Source: Chloroflexota bacterium (GTDB lineage Bacteria > Chloroflexota > Dehalococcoidia > Lucifugimonadales > Australimonadaceae). From it: a stretch of 58,450 nt of DNA. Positions within the stretch are counted from its first letter, which is position 1; each line of letters begins with the position of its first letter. Position numbers and translations under genes: made by a program. The DNA lies in NCBI GenBank assembly GCA_028874795.1, contig JAPPHT010000009.1, positions 56,103 through 114,552 of the forward strand. The letters run 5' to 3'. The notes under the pieces are model-generated. The model was not told the DNA's origin. It did no database searches and saw only the letters and a program-made list of their open reading frames with translations. Positions 46,822 through 55,312 of this stretch are shown here, one piece after another.

Positions 46822-47913
46822 CTATTCCCGCCATTCGGCGAGCGCGTCCCACTTCGGCTCCAGGCCCAGGCCAGGCGTCTCCGGCATCTGCGTCCAGCCC
46901 CGTTGCGGGCCGACGCAGCCGTCGAACACCATCTCGCCGCACTTCCACATCACGTAGTGGTACTCGATGCGCCAACCGTTCGGGACCGCAGCCTGCAGGT
47001 GCATGTTGTGGTGGGGCCAGCCGCCGCCGTTCGCTATCGGCAGGTTGAACGCCTGTGCGAGTGCCGCGAACTTCATCCCCTCCGTGTAGCCGCCGCAGTA
47101 GACGACATTGGGCTGAAGGATGTCGACAGCCTGGTGCACGAGCAGCTCGCGGGCGCGGAAGCGGTGCCCCTCGTTCTGTCCGGCCGAGATAGGGATGCTG
47201 GTGCGCATCCGCAGCTCGTGGAGCAGAGGAGCGTCGTTCCCCCACACCGGCTCCTCGAACCACTCGACGTTGCACTCCTCCACCGCCTTCGCGAGGTTCA
47301 GGGCGTTGTTGAACTGGAGCATGTAGTTCGCGTCCATCGAGAGCTGCACGCCGGGGCCGATGGCGTCCCGAACGGCGTGCACGCGGTCGGAGTCCTCGCG
47401 CCAGCCCTGGTGGTCGCCCGCAACGCCCACGACCATCTTGAGCTTGTCCTCGCCCTGGGCCACGAAGTCGCGGGCCACCTGTACGAGCTGCTCCTCCGTG
47501 TACTCCGGCAGGCCGAACGTGATGTAGGCCGGGACGTTCGGCTGCGCGCCGCCCAGCAGACGCCAGACCGGGACGCCCAGCGCCTTGCCCTTGATGTCCC
47601 ACAGCGCGATGTCGATGGCGCTCACTGCGCTCGACCAGACGCCCGTCTGTGAGCGGGGATTGTGCTCGACGTAGCAGAGGTGCCAGATGCGCTCCGTGTC
47701 CATGGGGTCCATGCCGGTGACGAGGGGGCCGAGCTCGGCGTTGATGTGCTCGCGCACGGCCTTCCGCTGGATGGGGCCGGAGATGCCATAGCCGGTGACG
47801 CCGGCGTCGGTGTCGACCTGGCAGAAGACGAACGGGCGCATGACGGGCTCATCCATCAGCGGGACGGGCACCGGCACGTTATGGGTGGTGGCCTGGACGT
47901 TGGTAATCTTCAC
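46822..47913 (-). CDS. mandelate racemase/muconate lactonizing enzyme family protein (enolase superfamily)
   Basis: Mg-dependent proton abstraction next to a carboxylate, used in sugar-acid dehydration or racemisation. The protein is 363 aa. Metal ligands are Asp194 (MDANYM), Glu220 (EWFEEP) and Glu248 (GQNEGH). A KxK base motif is at Lys157/Lys159, and a His-rich GGGWPHHN sits near the seventh strand. The N-terminal capping domain is complete. GTG 47913 has GAGGAG upstream. The closest guess is an acid-sugar dehydratase, but function in this superfamily is hard to predict. It stands alone, convergent with glnK. Confidence 0.9.
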   Translation of the reverse strand: MKITNVQATTHNVPVPVPLMDEPVMRPFVFCQVDTDAGVTGYGISGPIQRKAVREHINAELGPLVTGMDPMDTERIWHLCYVEHNPRSQTGVWSSAVSAIDIALWDIKGKALGVPVWRLLGGAQPNVPAYITFGLPEYTEEQLVQVARDFVAQGEDKLKMVVGVAGDHQGWREDSDRVHAVRDAIGPGVQLSMDANYMLQFNNALNLAKAVEECNVEWFEEPVWGNDAPLLHELRMRTSIPISAGQNEGHRFRARELLVHQAVDILQPNVVYCGGYTEGMKFAALAQAFNLPIANGGGWPHHNMHLQAAVPNGWRIEYHYVMWKCGEMVFDGCVGPQRGWTQMPETPGLGLEPKWDALAEWRE

Positions 47914-48202
47914 GAGTGCTCCTCACGACGGGGAATGGCGGGGACGATAGCGATGCTGTGCAGGAATGGCAAACCGGCGCACGCCTGCCGGGGCGGCTGC
48001 AGAAGACAGGGCAAGTTCCACCTGCAACATTCAGCAACAATTGGTAACACTGCACTTCCAACCGGGCGGGAGCCAGAGGCCGGAACCCGATCCCATGTAG
48101 GGGAACCAGCGTAGCGGGCCCTGCCTCGAACGGGCAATGGGCGGATGTCACACTCGGCTATACTCCGGTGTAGTCCTGCCCTGTGCCGCTGGGAGCTTCC
48201 GT

Positions 48203-48931
48203 TTGCGCTCGTTCCCGCTCGTCGTCCTGCTCTTTGTGCTCACCGCATCGCTTCCCGCGCTGGCTGCGTGCTCCGGAGGATTCTCCGTTTCTGTGACGAG
48301 GTCTACGCCCACGCCGATACCAACGGCGATGCCAGCCTTCACACCGACTCCCACGGTGGAGATCGAGGCGACCGCAGCGAGACCGGAGCCTGCATCCACG
48401 TCAGTGCCGACGCCGGAGCCTACTCCCACTCTCCTTCCCGTCCCCACAGCAACGCCCACCCCGACTCCGACAGCAACCCCCACCCTGGCTCCGACCGCGA
48501 CCGCCACGCCTACCCCGGAGCCCTGCCCACCACCAGACGTGAGCGCTTACTTCGATCAGGTGCGCGAGGTGGTAGCGTCCTTGGCGGAGCCTATGAGCAC
48601 CCTCGCCGAACTGGCATATCAGCTGAGTGTTGACCCTACTCTCTTCGACGATCAGGCCTGGAACGCGCAGGTGACGGTGGTCTCGTCGGCGCTGCGATCA
48701 AACGCGCAACTGATCCGCGAGATGGAGCCGGCGCCGTCGTCCGTCCAGCACATCCATGTCGAGTTGGAGGCGCTGGCAGTCCTGCTCGAAGGCGGCCTCG
48801 AGGCCTTCGCCCAGGGTCTGGAGAGTGGAGAAACCTCACTCGTGGCCATAGGGGACCGGCAGTTCCAGTTCGTAGTGAGGGGCGGAGTGCGCGGCAGAGT
48901 TGGCGAGGCGATCTCAGATTTCTGCGGCTAG
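48203..48931 (+). CDS. Lipoprotein with Thr/Pro-rich linker, unknown function
   Basis: I do not recognise the folded domain. From TTG 48203 the protein is 242 aa: RSFPLVVLLFVLTASLPALAAC is a lipoprotein signal with Cys23, then about 85 residues of TPTPTATP-type linker, then a mostly helical domain of ~110 residues (DVSAYFDQVREVVASLAEPMSTLAEL...). That domain has a Cys at the linker edge and one next to the C-terminus. The frame is open to ATG 48137, but TTG 48203 has a GGGAG site at seven bases and puts the signal peptide at the N-terminus. A TATACT at 48159 may be its -10. It is probably surface exposed. Confidence 0.72.
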   Translation: MRSFPLVVLLFVLTASLPALAACSGGFSVSVTRSTPTPIPTAMPAFTPTPTVEIEATAARPEPASTSVPTPEPTPTLLPVPTATPTPTPTATPTLAPTATATPTPEPCPPPDVSAYFDQVREVVASLAEPMSTLAELAYQLSVDPTLFDDQAWNAQVTVVSSALRSNAQLIREMEPAPSSVQHIHVELEALAVLLEGGLEAFAQGLESGETSLVAIGDRQFQFVVRGGVRGRVGEAISDFCG

Positions 48932-48960
48932 CCGGCCCGCGACGGGGCAGATAGACAATC

Positions 48961-49911
48961 TCAGAATACCGCTACGGGATTCGCAGGAGAGCCGGTTCCG
49001 CCCTCGATGCGCAGGGGGTTGATGGTAATCATGAACTCCCAGCGGCCCCGATCGGCGCACGCCTCCGCGAGACCTTCCAGGTCCGCGTTGTCCAGTATCC
49101 AGAGGCCCATGGCCACGATGCCCACCTGGTGCGTGGGATTGGACAGTTTGTCGAAGTCTGGGTGGATGAGGCTGTTGCCGGTGTCCGAGCCCAGCATGGC
49201 GATGGAACGCTCGTGGAAGTACGGGAGGCAGTTGGCGTGGGTGCCGGTGCCGCCCTCCGCCGCGATGTTCCACGGCCCGAGCTCCGCACGGCGGTGGAGC
49301 TGCCCCGTCCGCACGAGCAGGACGTCGCCGGGCTCGACGCGGACGTTCTGTGCGGCCTCTGCCGCTTCGAGGTCCTCGCGCAGGATGCCCTCGCCGGGGT
49401 TGAACCACGGCACGCCACGCAGCCTGGGGATGTCCAGCAGCACCCCGCGGGCAAGGACGCCGCCCCGCAGCACCTCTATCGACTCCCTCAGCGCGCCGTA
49501 GCGCGTGGAGACGAGGCTGGACGGCTTGCCGTTGTACATCTGCCCGTCGAAGAAGAAGTGCGACAGGCTGTCGACGTGAGTGACGACGTGCCCGTGGAAG
49601 GCGACGCCGATGAAGTCCGACGATGTCTGCGCGGCGCGCGGCGGGCCTGCCTTCTCATCGTGTGCATAGCCCTCGCCCGACTCGATCATGTAGTGGACGG
49701 GGGTTGCGGTCACGTCCGGCCCGTTGGCGTTGCTGAGCGTCCTCGCGCAGGACACCGTGACGCCCTCCCGCACAAGCGACACCGCGCGGCGGCGCGTCTC
49801 CGGTGTGATGTGGTTCATGGTGCCAAGCTCGTCGTCATCGCCCCACCGGCCCCAGTTGCTCAGCGAGTTGAAGTAGGAAAGGACTTCGTCCTGGGTCGGC
49901 AGCTCCGTCAT
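48961..49911 (-). CDS. cyclase family protein (kynurenine formamidase-like metal hydrolase)
   Basis: Hydrolase of the PF04199 cyclase family, which includes kynurenine formamidase and isatin hydrolase. At 316 aa it is the long type. The metal motif HxxxTHxDxxxH is visible as His108, His112, Asp114 and His118 in GHVVTHVDSLSHF. DVLLVRTG and IHPDFDKLS/GLWILDN follow as in the family. It cleaves an amide or lactam; the substrate is unknown. It lies convergent with the lipoprotein gene upstream and 135 bases from the next minus-strand gene. Confidence 0.88.
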   Translation of the reverse strand: MTELPTQDEVLSYFNSLSNWGRWGDDDELGTMNHITPETRRRAVSLVREGVTVSCARTLSNANGPDVTATPVHYMIESGEGYAHDEKAGPPRAAQTSSDFIGVAFHGHVVTHVDSLSHFFFDGQMYNGKPSSLVSTRYGALRESIEVLRGGVLARGVLLDIPRLRGVPWFNPGEGILREDLEAAEAAQNVRVEPGDVLLVRTGQLHRRAELGPWNIAAEGGTGTHANCLPYFHERSIAMLGSDTGNSLIHPDFDKLSNPTHQVGIVAMGLWILDNADLEGLAEACADRGRWEFMITINPLRIEGGTGSPANPVAVF

Positions 49912-50046
49912 GGCTGGCCTCCTCTCGCGGGTCGCGACAGCGGGGCAAGCATACTATGGGCCGGCACGCGTGAGACGCGAACAGGCTGCCCTCAGCCACG
50001 CCAGGGGCAGCCCTGTAACCAATCCATCCTCCCCTTCAGTCGTCGA

Positions 50047-50853
50047 TCACCTGTCGTCGAAGGGCCCGCCGGTTATGAGTTCGTGGTATCGCGAGACCCG
50101 TCCGCCATCGTAGTGAACGTAGATCACGTAGAGGTGCATCTCGACCTCGCTCGCGAGCAGACTGGTCGTCCCGTCCTCCACCTGCTGCGTCGTCAGCCGG
50201 TCCCTCCAACTCTGTGGGTTGTCCGGGTGTGGTTCTTCCTTGTCGCCGGGGATCAACAACGCCTGTACGGGAACGTCATGCTTCCGTCCAGGCGCCAGCA
50301 GCGAGCCGCTGTAGTCCGATAACGTGTAGGAGTCGCTGTAGGCTTCCAACTGCTCCGCCGATGTCGGTCCACCGGAAGGGTCTACGCGGACGTTGCTGAT
50401 GCCCGTACAGAACCAGGCATACCGGGTCACCTCATTCTGACCATCCCTCTCCATACCCCAGGGCCGGCAACTGCGCGTGTCGGGCACGGTGTAATCGGCG
50501 TCATCAACGGAGGTCCCGTCGTCTTCCCGTGTGAAGTCATAGCGGTACATGAACCGGAGCCGCTGGATGGAGTAGCGGTCGACGTCCTGGCGCCCATCGG
50601 CCCATGCGCTCCAGTTGATCTGGTATTCCCCGTCAGGGCGGACGGTGGTGACCGCGAAGCGGCCACGCGCGCAGGCCACCGCGCGTCCGGCGGTCAGCTC
50701 CTCGCCGCACTCTTCCATGGTTGCCGGGCTTTCCGGGGAGCCCTGCGCCGAGGGCGGCGACAGCGCCAATGGCACGGCAGCGATCGCGGCTGCCGCGATC
50801 AGCGCCAGCGCGATCGTGCGACTACGGTAGGCAAGAACACTCATATAGCGCAT
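50047..50853 (-). CDS. Secreted protein of unknown function
   Basis: I do not recognise this 268-aa protein. ATG 50853 follows a perfect AGGAGGTGG site, so translation should be strong. The N-terminal Sec-type signal peptide spans residues 9-38 (TIALALIAAAAIAAVPLALS...AQG) and has no lipobox. The mature part has six or so cysteines (ATMEECGEEL, VACARG, RSCRPWG, WFCTG), suggesting disulfides, and many Tyr/Asp/Arg residues. It is divergently arranged with a membrane-bound HTH protein, which may regulate it. Confidence 0.72.
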   Translation of the reverse strand: MRYMSVLAYRSRTIALALIAAAAIAAVPLALSPPSAQGSPESPATMEECGEELTAGRAVACARGRFAVTTVRPDGEYQINWSAWADGRQDVDRYSIQRLRFMYRYDFTREDDGTSVDDADYTVPDTRSCRPWGMERDGQNEVTRYAWFCTGISNVRVDPSGGPTSAEQLEAYSDSYTLSDYSGSLLAPGRKHDVPVQALLIPGDKEEPHPDNPQSWRDRLTTQQVEDGTTSLLASEVEMHLYVIYVHYDGGRVSRYHELITGGPFDDR

Positions 50854-51041
50854 CGGTCCACCTCCTGTCTGTCACTCACCTGCTGGGTGAGTCTTTCGAA
50901 CGACACCTTCGCGCGTCCTTCTGTGGCCTTCAGCGCCGACGGTAGGCGAGGCTCCGCCATATGTCTGTGCATCGACGTTCTTTGACGCTCTCCTCTTGAG
51001 ATGTGCGACAATTGATATATACGGCAACGAGATGCGTAGAC

Positions 51042-52385
51042 ATGGCCGAACGGGATGTGCAGAACGCCAGAGCGGCTCAGGTAGGGTCCTTGATGAGGTC
51101 CTACCGCGAGAACTTCCCTTCCGGTGATGGCCGGAGGGGTCTTACGCAAGAAGCGCTGTTGGCGCGAATGGCGGCGGTGGACAGTGACTACGCGGAGCGG
51201 TACAGCCACGGTACCGTTTCGCGGTGGGAGTCCGGCGGTACTCGTCCCACCCTTCGACGCCTGAGGGTGTTCGGCGCAGCCCTCAACCTGTCGCATGAAG
51301 AGACAGCCGGCCTGATACTGCTGGCCGGGCTTGCGCCTGATTTCCCCACGGCCCTGCGCCGGGCGGCCGGACGCAACGGAGAAGAAGTCACAGGCCATAC
51401 TGCAACGCGGGGCGCGTTGTCCGTCCCCGGCGTTGCGGCAGGCGAACGGGAACCGGCATCCACAGACATGTCGACAGCCCCCCGGGCCGCGCTCCGTTTC
51501 TGGCTCCTCAGGGTCCTGCCGCTTAGCATCTGCATCGCCGGTGGGGGGTACGCCCTGTCGTACTTCGGCACGACCGGCGGATGGATGCCCTATGTGTACA
51601 TCGCCTTCGTCGTGGGGATCGTGCTGGCGCAGGGGTTCCTGCTCCCGGACCGTGACGCGGGCCTCAGGGAGTTCTTCTGGATCTCGTTGTTCTTCCTGTT
51701 GACGACCCCGCTGCTGCAGTTCGCCCAGATACGAACCGACCACTACAACTTCTATACGATCAGGGGTCTCTCCGGCACCCAGCTCCCCTACATGCTGGCC
51801 CTCGTCGTGAACCTTATTGTCGCGTCCGTAGCCGCGCGGATGTTTCAACGGTTGTGGCGGTGGCAGTACACCAGCGGCAGGGGCGGGAGCCATGCCCTCC
51901 AGCGGGCAGTCTGGGTAGCGCTGCCGCCGGTGGTCTTCGTGTACGCGGTCGTCCTCGTTGTCTCCAACATCTCGGTGTCCATACAGATGGCGGTCCTCCT
52001 GCCGGCTCTCGGCGCCGCATTCACCGGGTTGTTAGTACTCCGCGATCCCGGCCTCGATCTCACCGAACGCGACCGGCGGTTCATGCTCTCGACGACGACG
52101 GCAGTGGGGATGCTTGCGACAGCGCTCGGAGCCATCACCATCCTCACGATCTACGTGTCGCCCGACCTCCCGAGCGTCCTGCCCGACCACAACCTGCTGC
52201 GCTCCTGGGAGATAGACTTCACGGCGTTGGGCCACTCCCGGGAAGAGGCGCTCAAGCGCTTGAACCTGGGATACGTCTGGCACGGCGTGTGGGTGCTGGC
52301 CTATATGGTCCTCATCATCGGCGGCCATCTCATGGTCGCCATCCACCGGAGCGGCGGCGGTCGAAGACCCGGTGCGACGTACTGA
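51042..52385 (+). CDS. XRE-type HTH protein fused to a polytopic membrane domain
   Basis: A 447-aa one-component regulator candidate. Residues ~10-85 hold a Cro/C1-type helix-turn-helix (LTQEALLARM...GTVSRWESGGTRPTLRRLRVFGAAL). A linker of about 40 residues follows, then around eight TM segments from residue ~145 (FWLLRVLPLSICIAGGGYAL) to the C-terminus (WVLAYMVLIIGGHLMVAIH). The membrane part has no family I can name. The frame opens at GTG 51003, but ATG 51042 better matches the start of the HTH. It would bind DNA from the membrane. The divergent secreted-protein gene 188 bases away is the obvious target. Confidence 0.75.
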   Translation: MAERDVQNARAAQVGSLMRSYRENFPSGDGRRGLTQEALLARMAAVDSDYAERYSHGTVSRWESGGTRPTLRRLRVFGAALNLSHEETAGLILLAGLAPDFPTALRRAAGRNGEEVTGHTATRGALSVPGVAAGEREPASTDMSTAPRAALRFWLLRVLPLSICIAGGGYALSYFGTTGGWMPYVYIAFVVGIVLAQGFLLPDRDAGLREFFWISLFFLLTTPLLQFAQIRTDHYNFYTIRGLSGTQLPYMLALVVNLIVASVAARMFQRLWRWQYTSGRGGSHALQRAVWVALPPVVFVYAVVLVVSNISVSIQMAVLLPALGAAFTGLLVLRDPGLDLTERDRRFMLSTTTAVGMLATALGAITILTIYVSPDLPSVLPDHNLLRSWEIDFTALGHSREEALKRLNLGYVWHGVWVLAYMVLIIGGHLMVAIHRSGGGRRPGATY

Positions 52386-52403
52386 GGCGTTGCGAGGCGT
52401 TGC
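52384..52403 (+). repeat. Perfect 10-bp tandem duplication
   Basis: GAGGCGTTGC occurs twice in a row, beginning inside the stop codon of the HTH-membrane gene. It may be a recent slip or part of the rpsO upstream region. No function is evident. Confidence 0.5.
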
Positions 52404-52429
52404 TGTTTGTAGTCAGTGACGTCCGCCAC

Positions 52430-52457
52430 TTCACACCCCACCGCGATGGTGTATACT
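52430..52457 (+). promoter_or_regulatory. Promoter of the rpsO-pnp operon
   Basis: TTCACA (52430-52435), a 16-base spacer and TATACT (52452-52457) match the sigma-70 consensus at five of six and five of six positions. The predicted transcript begins near 52464, about 46 bases before rpsO, leaving room for a short leader. Confidence 0.6.
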
Positions 52458-52509
52458 GGTGCGCGAAGAAGAAAAGCGGACAGACGATTAAGGTCCCGCG
52501 GGACGGAAC

Positions 52510-52776
52510 ATGCTGGATACAGCAACCAAGCAACGCATCATCGGAGAGTACCAGGCGAAGCCGGGCGACACCGGCTCCACGGAAGTGCAGGTGGCACTTC
52601 TCTCCGAGCGTATACGCGGCCTGACCGATCACCTCCGCCGGAACCATAAAGACCACGCCACGCGCAGAGGTCTCCTGAAATTGGTCGGGCGCCGCCGCCG
52701 TCTCCTGCGTTATCTCGCCAGAGAGGACGTAGGACGCTACCGGACGGTCATCAGCAGGCTTGGGCTCCGCAGATAG
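52510..52776 (+). CDS. rpsO: 30S ribosomal protein S15
   Basis: Primary 16S rRNA-binding protein of the small-subunit platform. The 88-aa length is the bacterial standard. All four helices are present, with the conserved [35 protein letters not shown] and [12 protein letters not shown] segments that contact 16S rRNA. ATG 52510 is the family start. pnp follows 120 bases downstream with a hairpin between, the common rpsO-pnp arrangement. S15 often represses its own mRNA. Confidence 0.97.
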   Translation: MLDTATKQRIIGEYQAKPGDTGSTEVQVALLSERIRGLTDHLRRNHKDHATRRGLLKLVGRRRRLLRYLAREDVGRYRTVISRLGLRR

Positions 52777-52787
52777 CGCGCCCCGGA

Positions 52788-52814
52788 AACAGCGCCTTGC
52801 AAAGAGGCGCTGTT
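52788..52814 (+). promoter_or_regulatory. rpsO-pnp intercistronic hairpin
   Basis: AACAGCGCC (52788-52796) pairs perfectly with GGCGCTGTT (52806-52814) across a nine-base loop, TTGCAAAGA. CCTCTATAAG follows, so there is no T-run. In enterobacteria a stem at this place is cut by RNase III and used by PNPase to control its own mRNA; the same role is inferred here. It may also partly terminate the rpsO message. Confidence 0.6.
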
Positions 52815-52896
52815 CCTCTATAAGCCAGCCGACACTCCTGACCCGTTACAGAGTTCCCCCCGCGCACGGCCTGCGAAGAACAGGAGTTGTTTACCT

Positions 52897-55107
52897 ATGC
52901 CCACGTACCATGAGATAGAAGTAGCCGGACGAACCCTCTCCATAGAGACGGGCAAGCTGGCACAGCAGGCGCACGGCTCAGCCGTCGTGCGCTACGGCGA
53001 TGCGGTCGTGCTCGTCACCGCGGTGATGGGACGCGCCCGTGAGGGCGGGGACTTCTTCCCGCTCACCATCGAGTACGAAGAGCGCCTCTATGCCGTGGGT
53101 CGCATCCCCGGCAGCTTCTTCCGCCGCGAGGGACGCCCGACCACGGAGGCGACGCTCGCCGCGCGGCTGACCGACCGGCCACTGCGGCCGCGCTTCTCGA
53201 AGCGGATGCTGAACGAGGTGCAGGTCGTCATCACCGTCCTCTCCGCCGACCACGAGAACCAGCCGGACATCCTCGGCATCATCGGCGCGTCCGCCGCGCT
53301 CTCCGTCTCCCAGATACCGTTCGACGGTCCCGTCGCCGCGACCCGCATGGGTTACGTGGACGGCGAACTCGTCGTGAACCCCACATACGAGCAGCTCGCC
53401 GCAGGCAAGCTCGACCTGACGATCGCGGGCAGCCGCGACGCCGTCATCATGATCGAGGCCGGAGCGAACGAGGTGAGCGAGGAAGTCGTCCTGGAGGCGC
53501 TCCGCGTCGGTCAGGAGAACAACGTCAAGGTCATCGGCCTCCAGGACCAGATCGTTGCCGAGGTCGGCAGGCCTAAGACAGAGGTCGTGCTGGCCGAGGA
53601 GTCCGCTCCGGAGCTGGTCTCGAGCATCGAGAGCATCGTGCGCTCCACCCTGGAGAGCATCATCGACCGGGGTGAGGGCCGCGGCGAGCGCAACGAAGGC
53701 ATCAAGCAGGCCGAGCACGACGCCATCCAGCAGTTGAGCGAGCGGTTCGACGCGAAGGACGTGGCCAAGGCATTCGACGACGTGCTGAAGAAGACCGTGC
53801 GCGCCAAGGTCATCAAAGAGGGCAAGCGCCCGGACGGACGCGCGCTCACCGAGGTCCGCCCGCTCTCCAGCGAGGTCGGCCTGCTCCCGCGGACGCACGG
53901 CTCCGCGCTCTTCCAGCGCGGCGAGACGCAGATCCTCACGGTGGCGACACTCGGCTCGATGTCCATGACCCAGAAGCTGGACGGCCTCAGCCCGGAGGAC
54001 ACGAAACGGTACATCCACCAGTACAACTTCCCGCCGTACTCCACCGGTGAGGTGCGCCGCATGGGCACCGGCCGGCGGGAGATCGGCCACGGCGCGCTCG
54101 CGGAGCGGGCGCTTGCGCCCATGATCCCGGATGAGGCTGAGTTCCCGTACGCGTTCCGCGTCGTCTCCGAGGCGATCGGCTCCAACGGCAGCACCTCCAT
54201 GGGTAGCGTCTGCGGGAGCACGATGGCGCTCATGGACGCGGGGGTGCCCATCAAGCGGCCCGTCTCCGGGGTCGCCATGGGGCTGATGACGGACGACCAG
54301 GGCAACTTCCAGGTGCTGACGGACATCCAGGGCGTCGAGGACTTCTTCGGCGACATGGACTTCAAGGTCGCGGGCACCAGCGAGGGCATCACGGCCCTGC
54401 AGATGGACATCAAGGTCTCCGGCATCACGCAGGAGATATTCAGGCAGGCGCTCGCTCAGGCGAAGGAGGGGCGCGCTTTCATCCTCAACCACATGCTCGG
54501 CACGCTCGCGGAGCCTCGGACGGAGCTGAACCCCAACGCGCCGCGCATGACGCGCGTGAGCATCCCGGTCGACAAGATCGGCGCGCTCATCGGCCCCGGC
54601 GGCAAGACGATCCGCAGCATCATCGAGGCCACCGGCGCGTCCGTGGACGTGGAGAACGACGGCGTCGTCACCATCGGCGCGTCGGACCAGGCGGCCGCGG
54701 AGCACGCCATCCGCATGATCGAGGGGCTGACGAAGGAGGTCGAGGTCGGCGAGCGGTACGCCGGGCAGGTGACGCGGCTGATGAACTTCGGCGCCTTCGT
54801 GGAGATACTTCCGGGCAAGGAAGGCCTGGTGCACGTGAGCGAGCTCGATACCAAGCGCGTCGAGTCCGTCGAGGCCGCCGTGAAGGTGGGCGACGAACTG
54901 GAAGTGATGGTGGTCGAGATCGACCGGATGGGCCGCATCAACCTCTCGCGCCGTGCCGTGCTGGAGAACCTGTCTCCGGAGGAGGTTGGCAGCCGCTCCA
55001 ACGGACGCAACGGCGCCGACAGAGGCCCCCGCGACCGTGGAGGCGACCGGCGCGGCGGCGACCGCGACCGCGGACCGCGCCGCCCGCGCGAGTTCGGGCG
55101 CCGGTAG
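52897..55107 (+). CDS. pnp: polyribonucleotide nucleotidyltransferase (PNPase)
   Basis: Phosphorolytic 3'-5' exoribonuclease of the RNA degradosome. The protein is 736 aa. The first RNase PH domain (about 10-140) includes GDFFPLTIEYEERLYAVG. The helical linker domain is near 240-310, and the second RNase PH domain (about 320-545) has GSALFQRGETQ and the active-site SNGSTSMGSVCG. The KH domain near 555-615 has the GPGG loop, and the S1 domain near 618-690 has MNFGAFVEILPGKEGLVHVSEL. Residues 700-736 are an Arg/Gly/Asp-rich tail, likely disordered and RNA-binding. ATG 52897 follows AGGAG. Confidence 0.97.
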   Translation: MPTYHEIEVAGRTLSIETGKLAQQAHGSAVVRYGDAVVLVTAVMGRAREGGDFFPLTIEYEERLYAVGRIPGSFFRREGRPTTEATLAARLTDRPLRPRFSKRMLNEVQVVITVLSADHENQPDILGIIGASAALSVSQIPFDGPVAATRMGYVDGELVVNPTYEQLAAGKLDLTIAGSRDAVIMIEAGANEVSEEVVLEALRVGQENNVKVIGLQDQIVAEVGRPKTEVVLAEESAPELVSSIESIVRSTLESIIDRGEGRGERNEGIKQAEHDAIQQLSERFDAKDVAKAFDDVLKKTVRAKVIKEGKRPDGRALTEVRPLSSEVGLLPRTHGSALFQRGETQILTVATLGSMSMTQKLDGLSPEDTKRYIHQYNFPPYSTGEVRRMGTGRREIGHGALAERALAPMIPDEAEFPYAFRVVSEAIGSNGSTSMGSVCGSTMALMDAGVPIKRPVSGVAMGLMTDDQGNFQVLTDIQGVEDFFGDMDFKVAGTSEGITALQMDIKVSGITQEIFRQALAQAKEGRAFILNHMLGTLAEPRTELNPNAPRMTRVSIPVDKIGALIGPGGKTIRSIIEATGASVDVENDGVVTIGASDQAAAEHAIRMIEGLTKEVEVGERYAGQVTRLMNFGAFVEILPGKEGLVHVSELDTKRVESVEAAVKVGDELEVMVVEIDRMGRINLSRRAVLENLSPEEVGSRSNGRNGADRGPRDRGGDRRGGDRDRGPRRPREFGRR

Positions 55108-55137
55108 CCCCCGGACCGGAAAACACGGCAAAAAACG

Positions 55138-55171
55138 CGGCGCTGCGGTCCGATCAACCGCAGCGCCGTTT
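55138..55171 (+). terminator. Intrinsic terminator after pnp
   Basis: A perfect 12-bp stem, CGGCGCTGCGGT (55138-55149) with ACCGCAGCGCCG (55157-55168), loop CCGATCA, followed by TTT. An A-run just before the stem would make it work on the other strand too. It ends the rpsO-pnp operon. Confidence 0.88.
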
Positions 55172-55312
55172 CTCGTCACGGGCAACACGGAATATGTACG
55201 ACAGTTGGCGGAAGTATCAAGACGACCCGTAATTTGATACCGGCGATTGGCAGTGGGATTCGCTCTGAGCGCGTGTATAGTTGCTATGAACAATTATGCG
55301 ATGGAGTAAACT

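Noticed and set aside
48137-48202. ATG 48137 as the lipoprotein start
   Set aside because: It would put 22 mostly polar residues before the signal peptide and lies upstream of a likely -10 element. TTG 48203 has a well-placed ribosome site.
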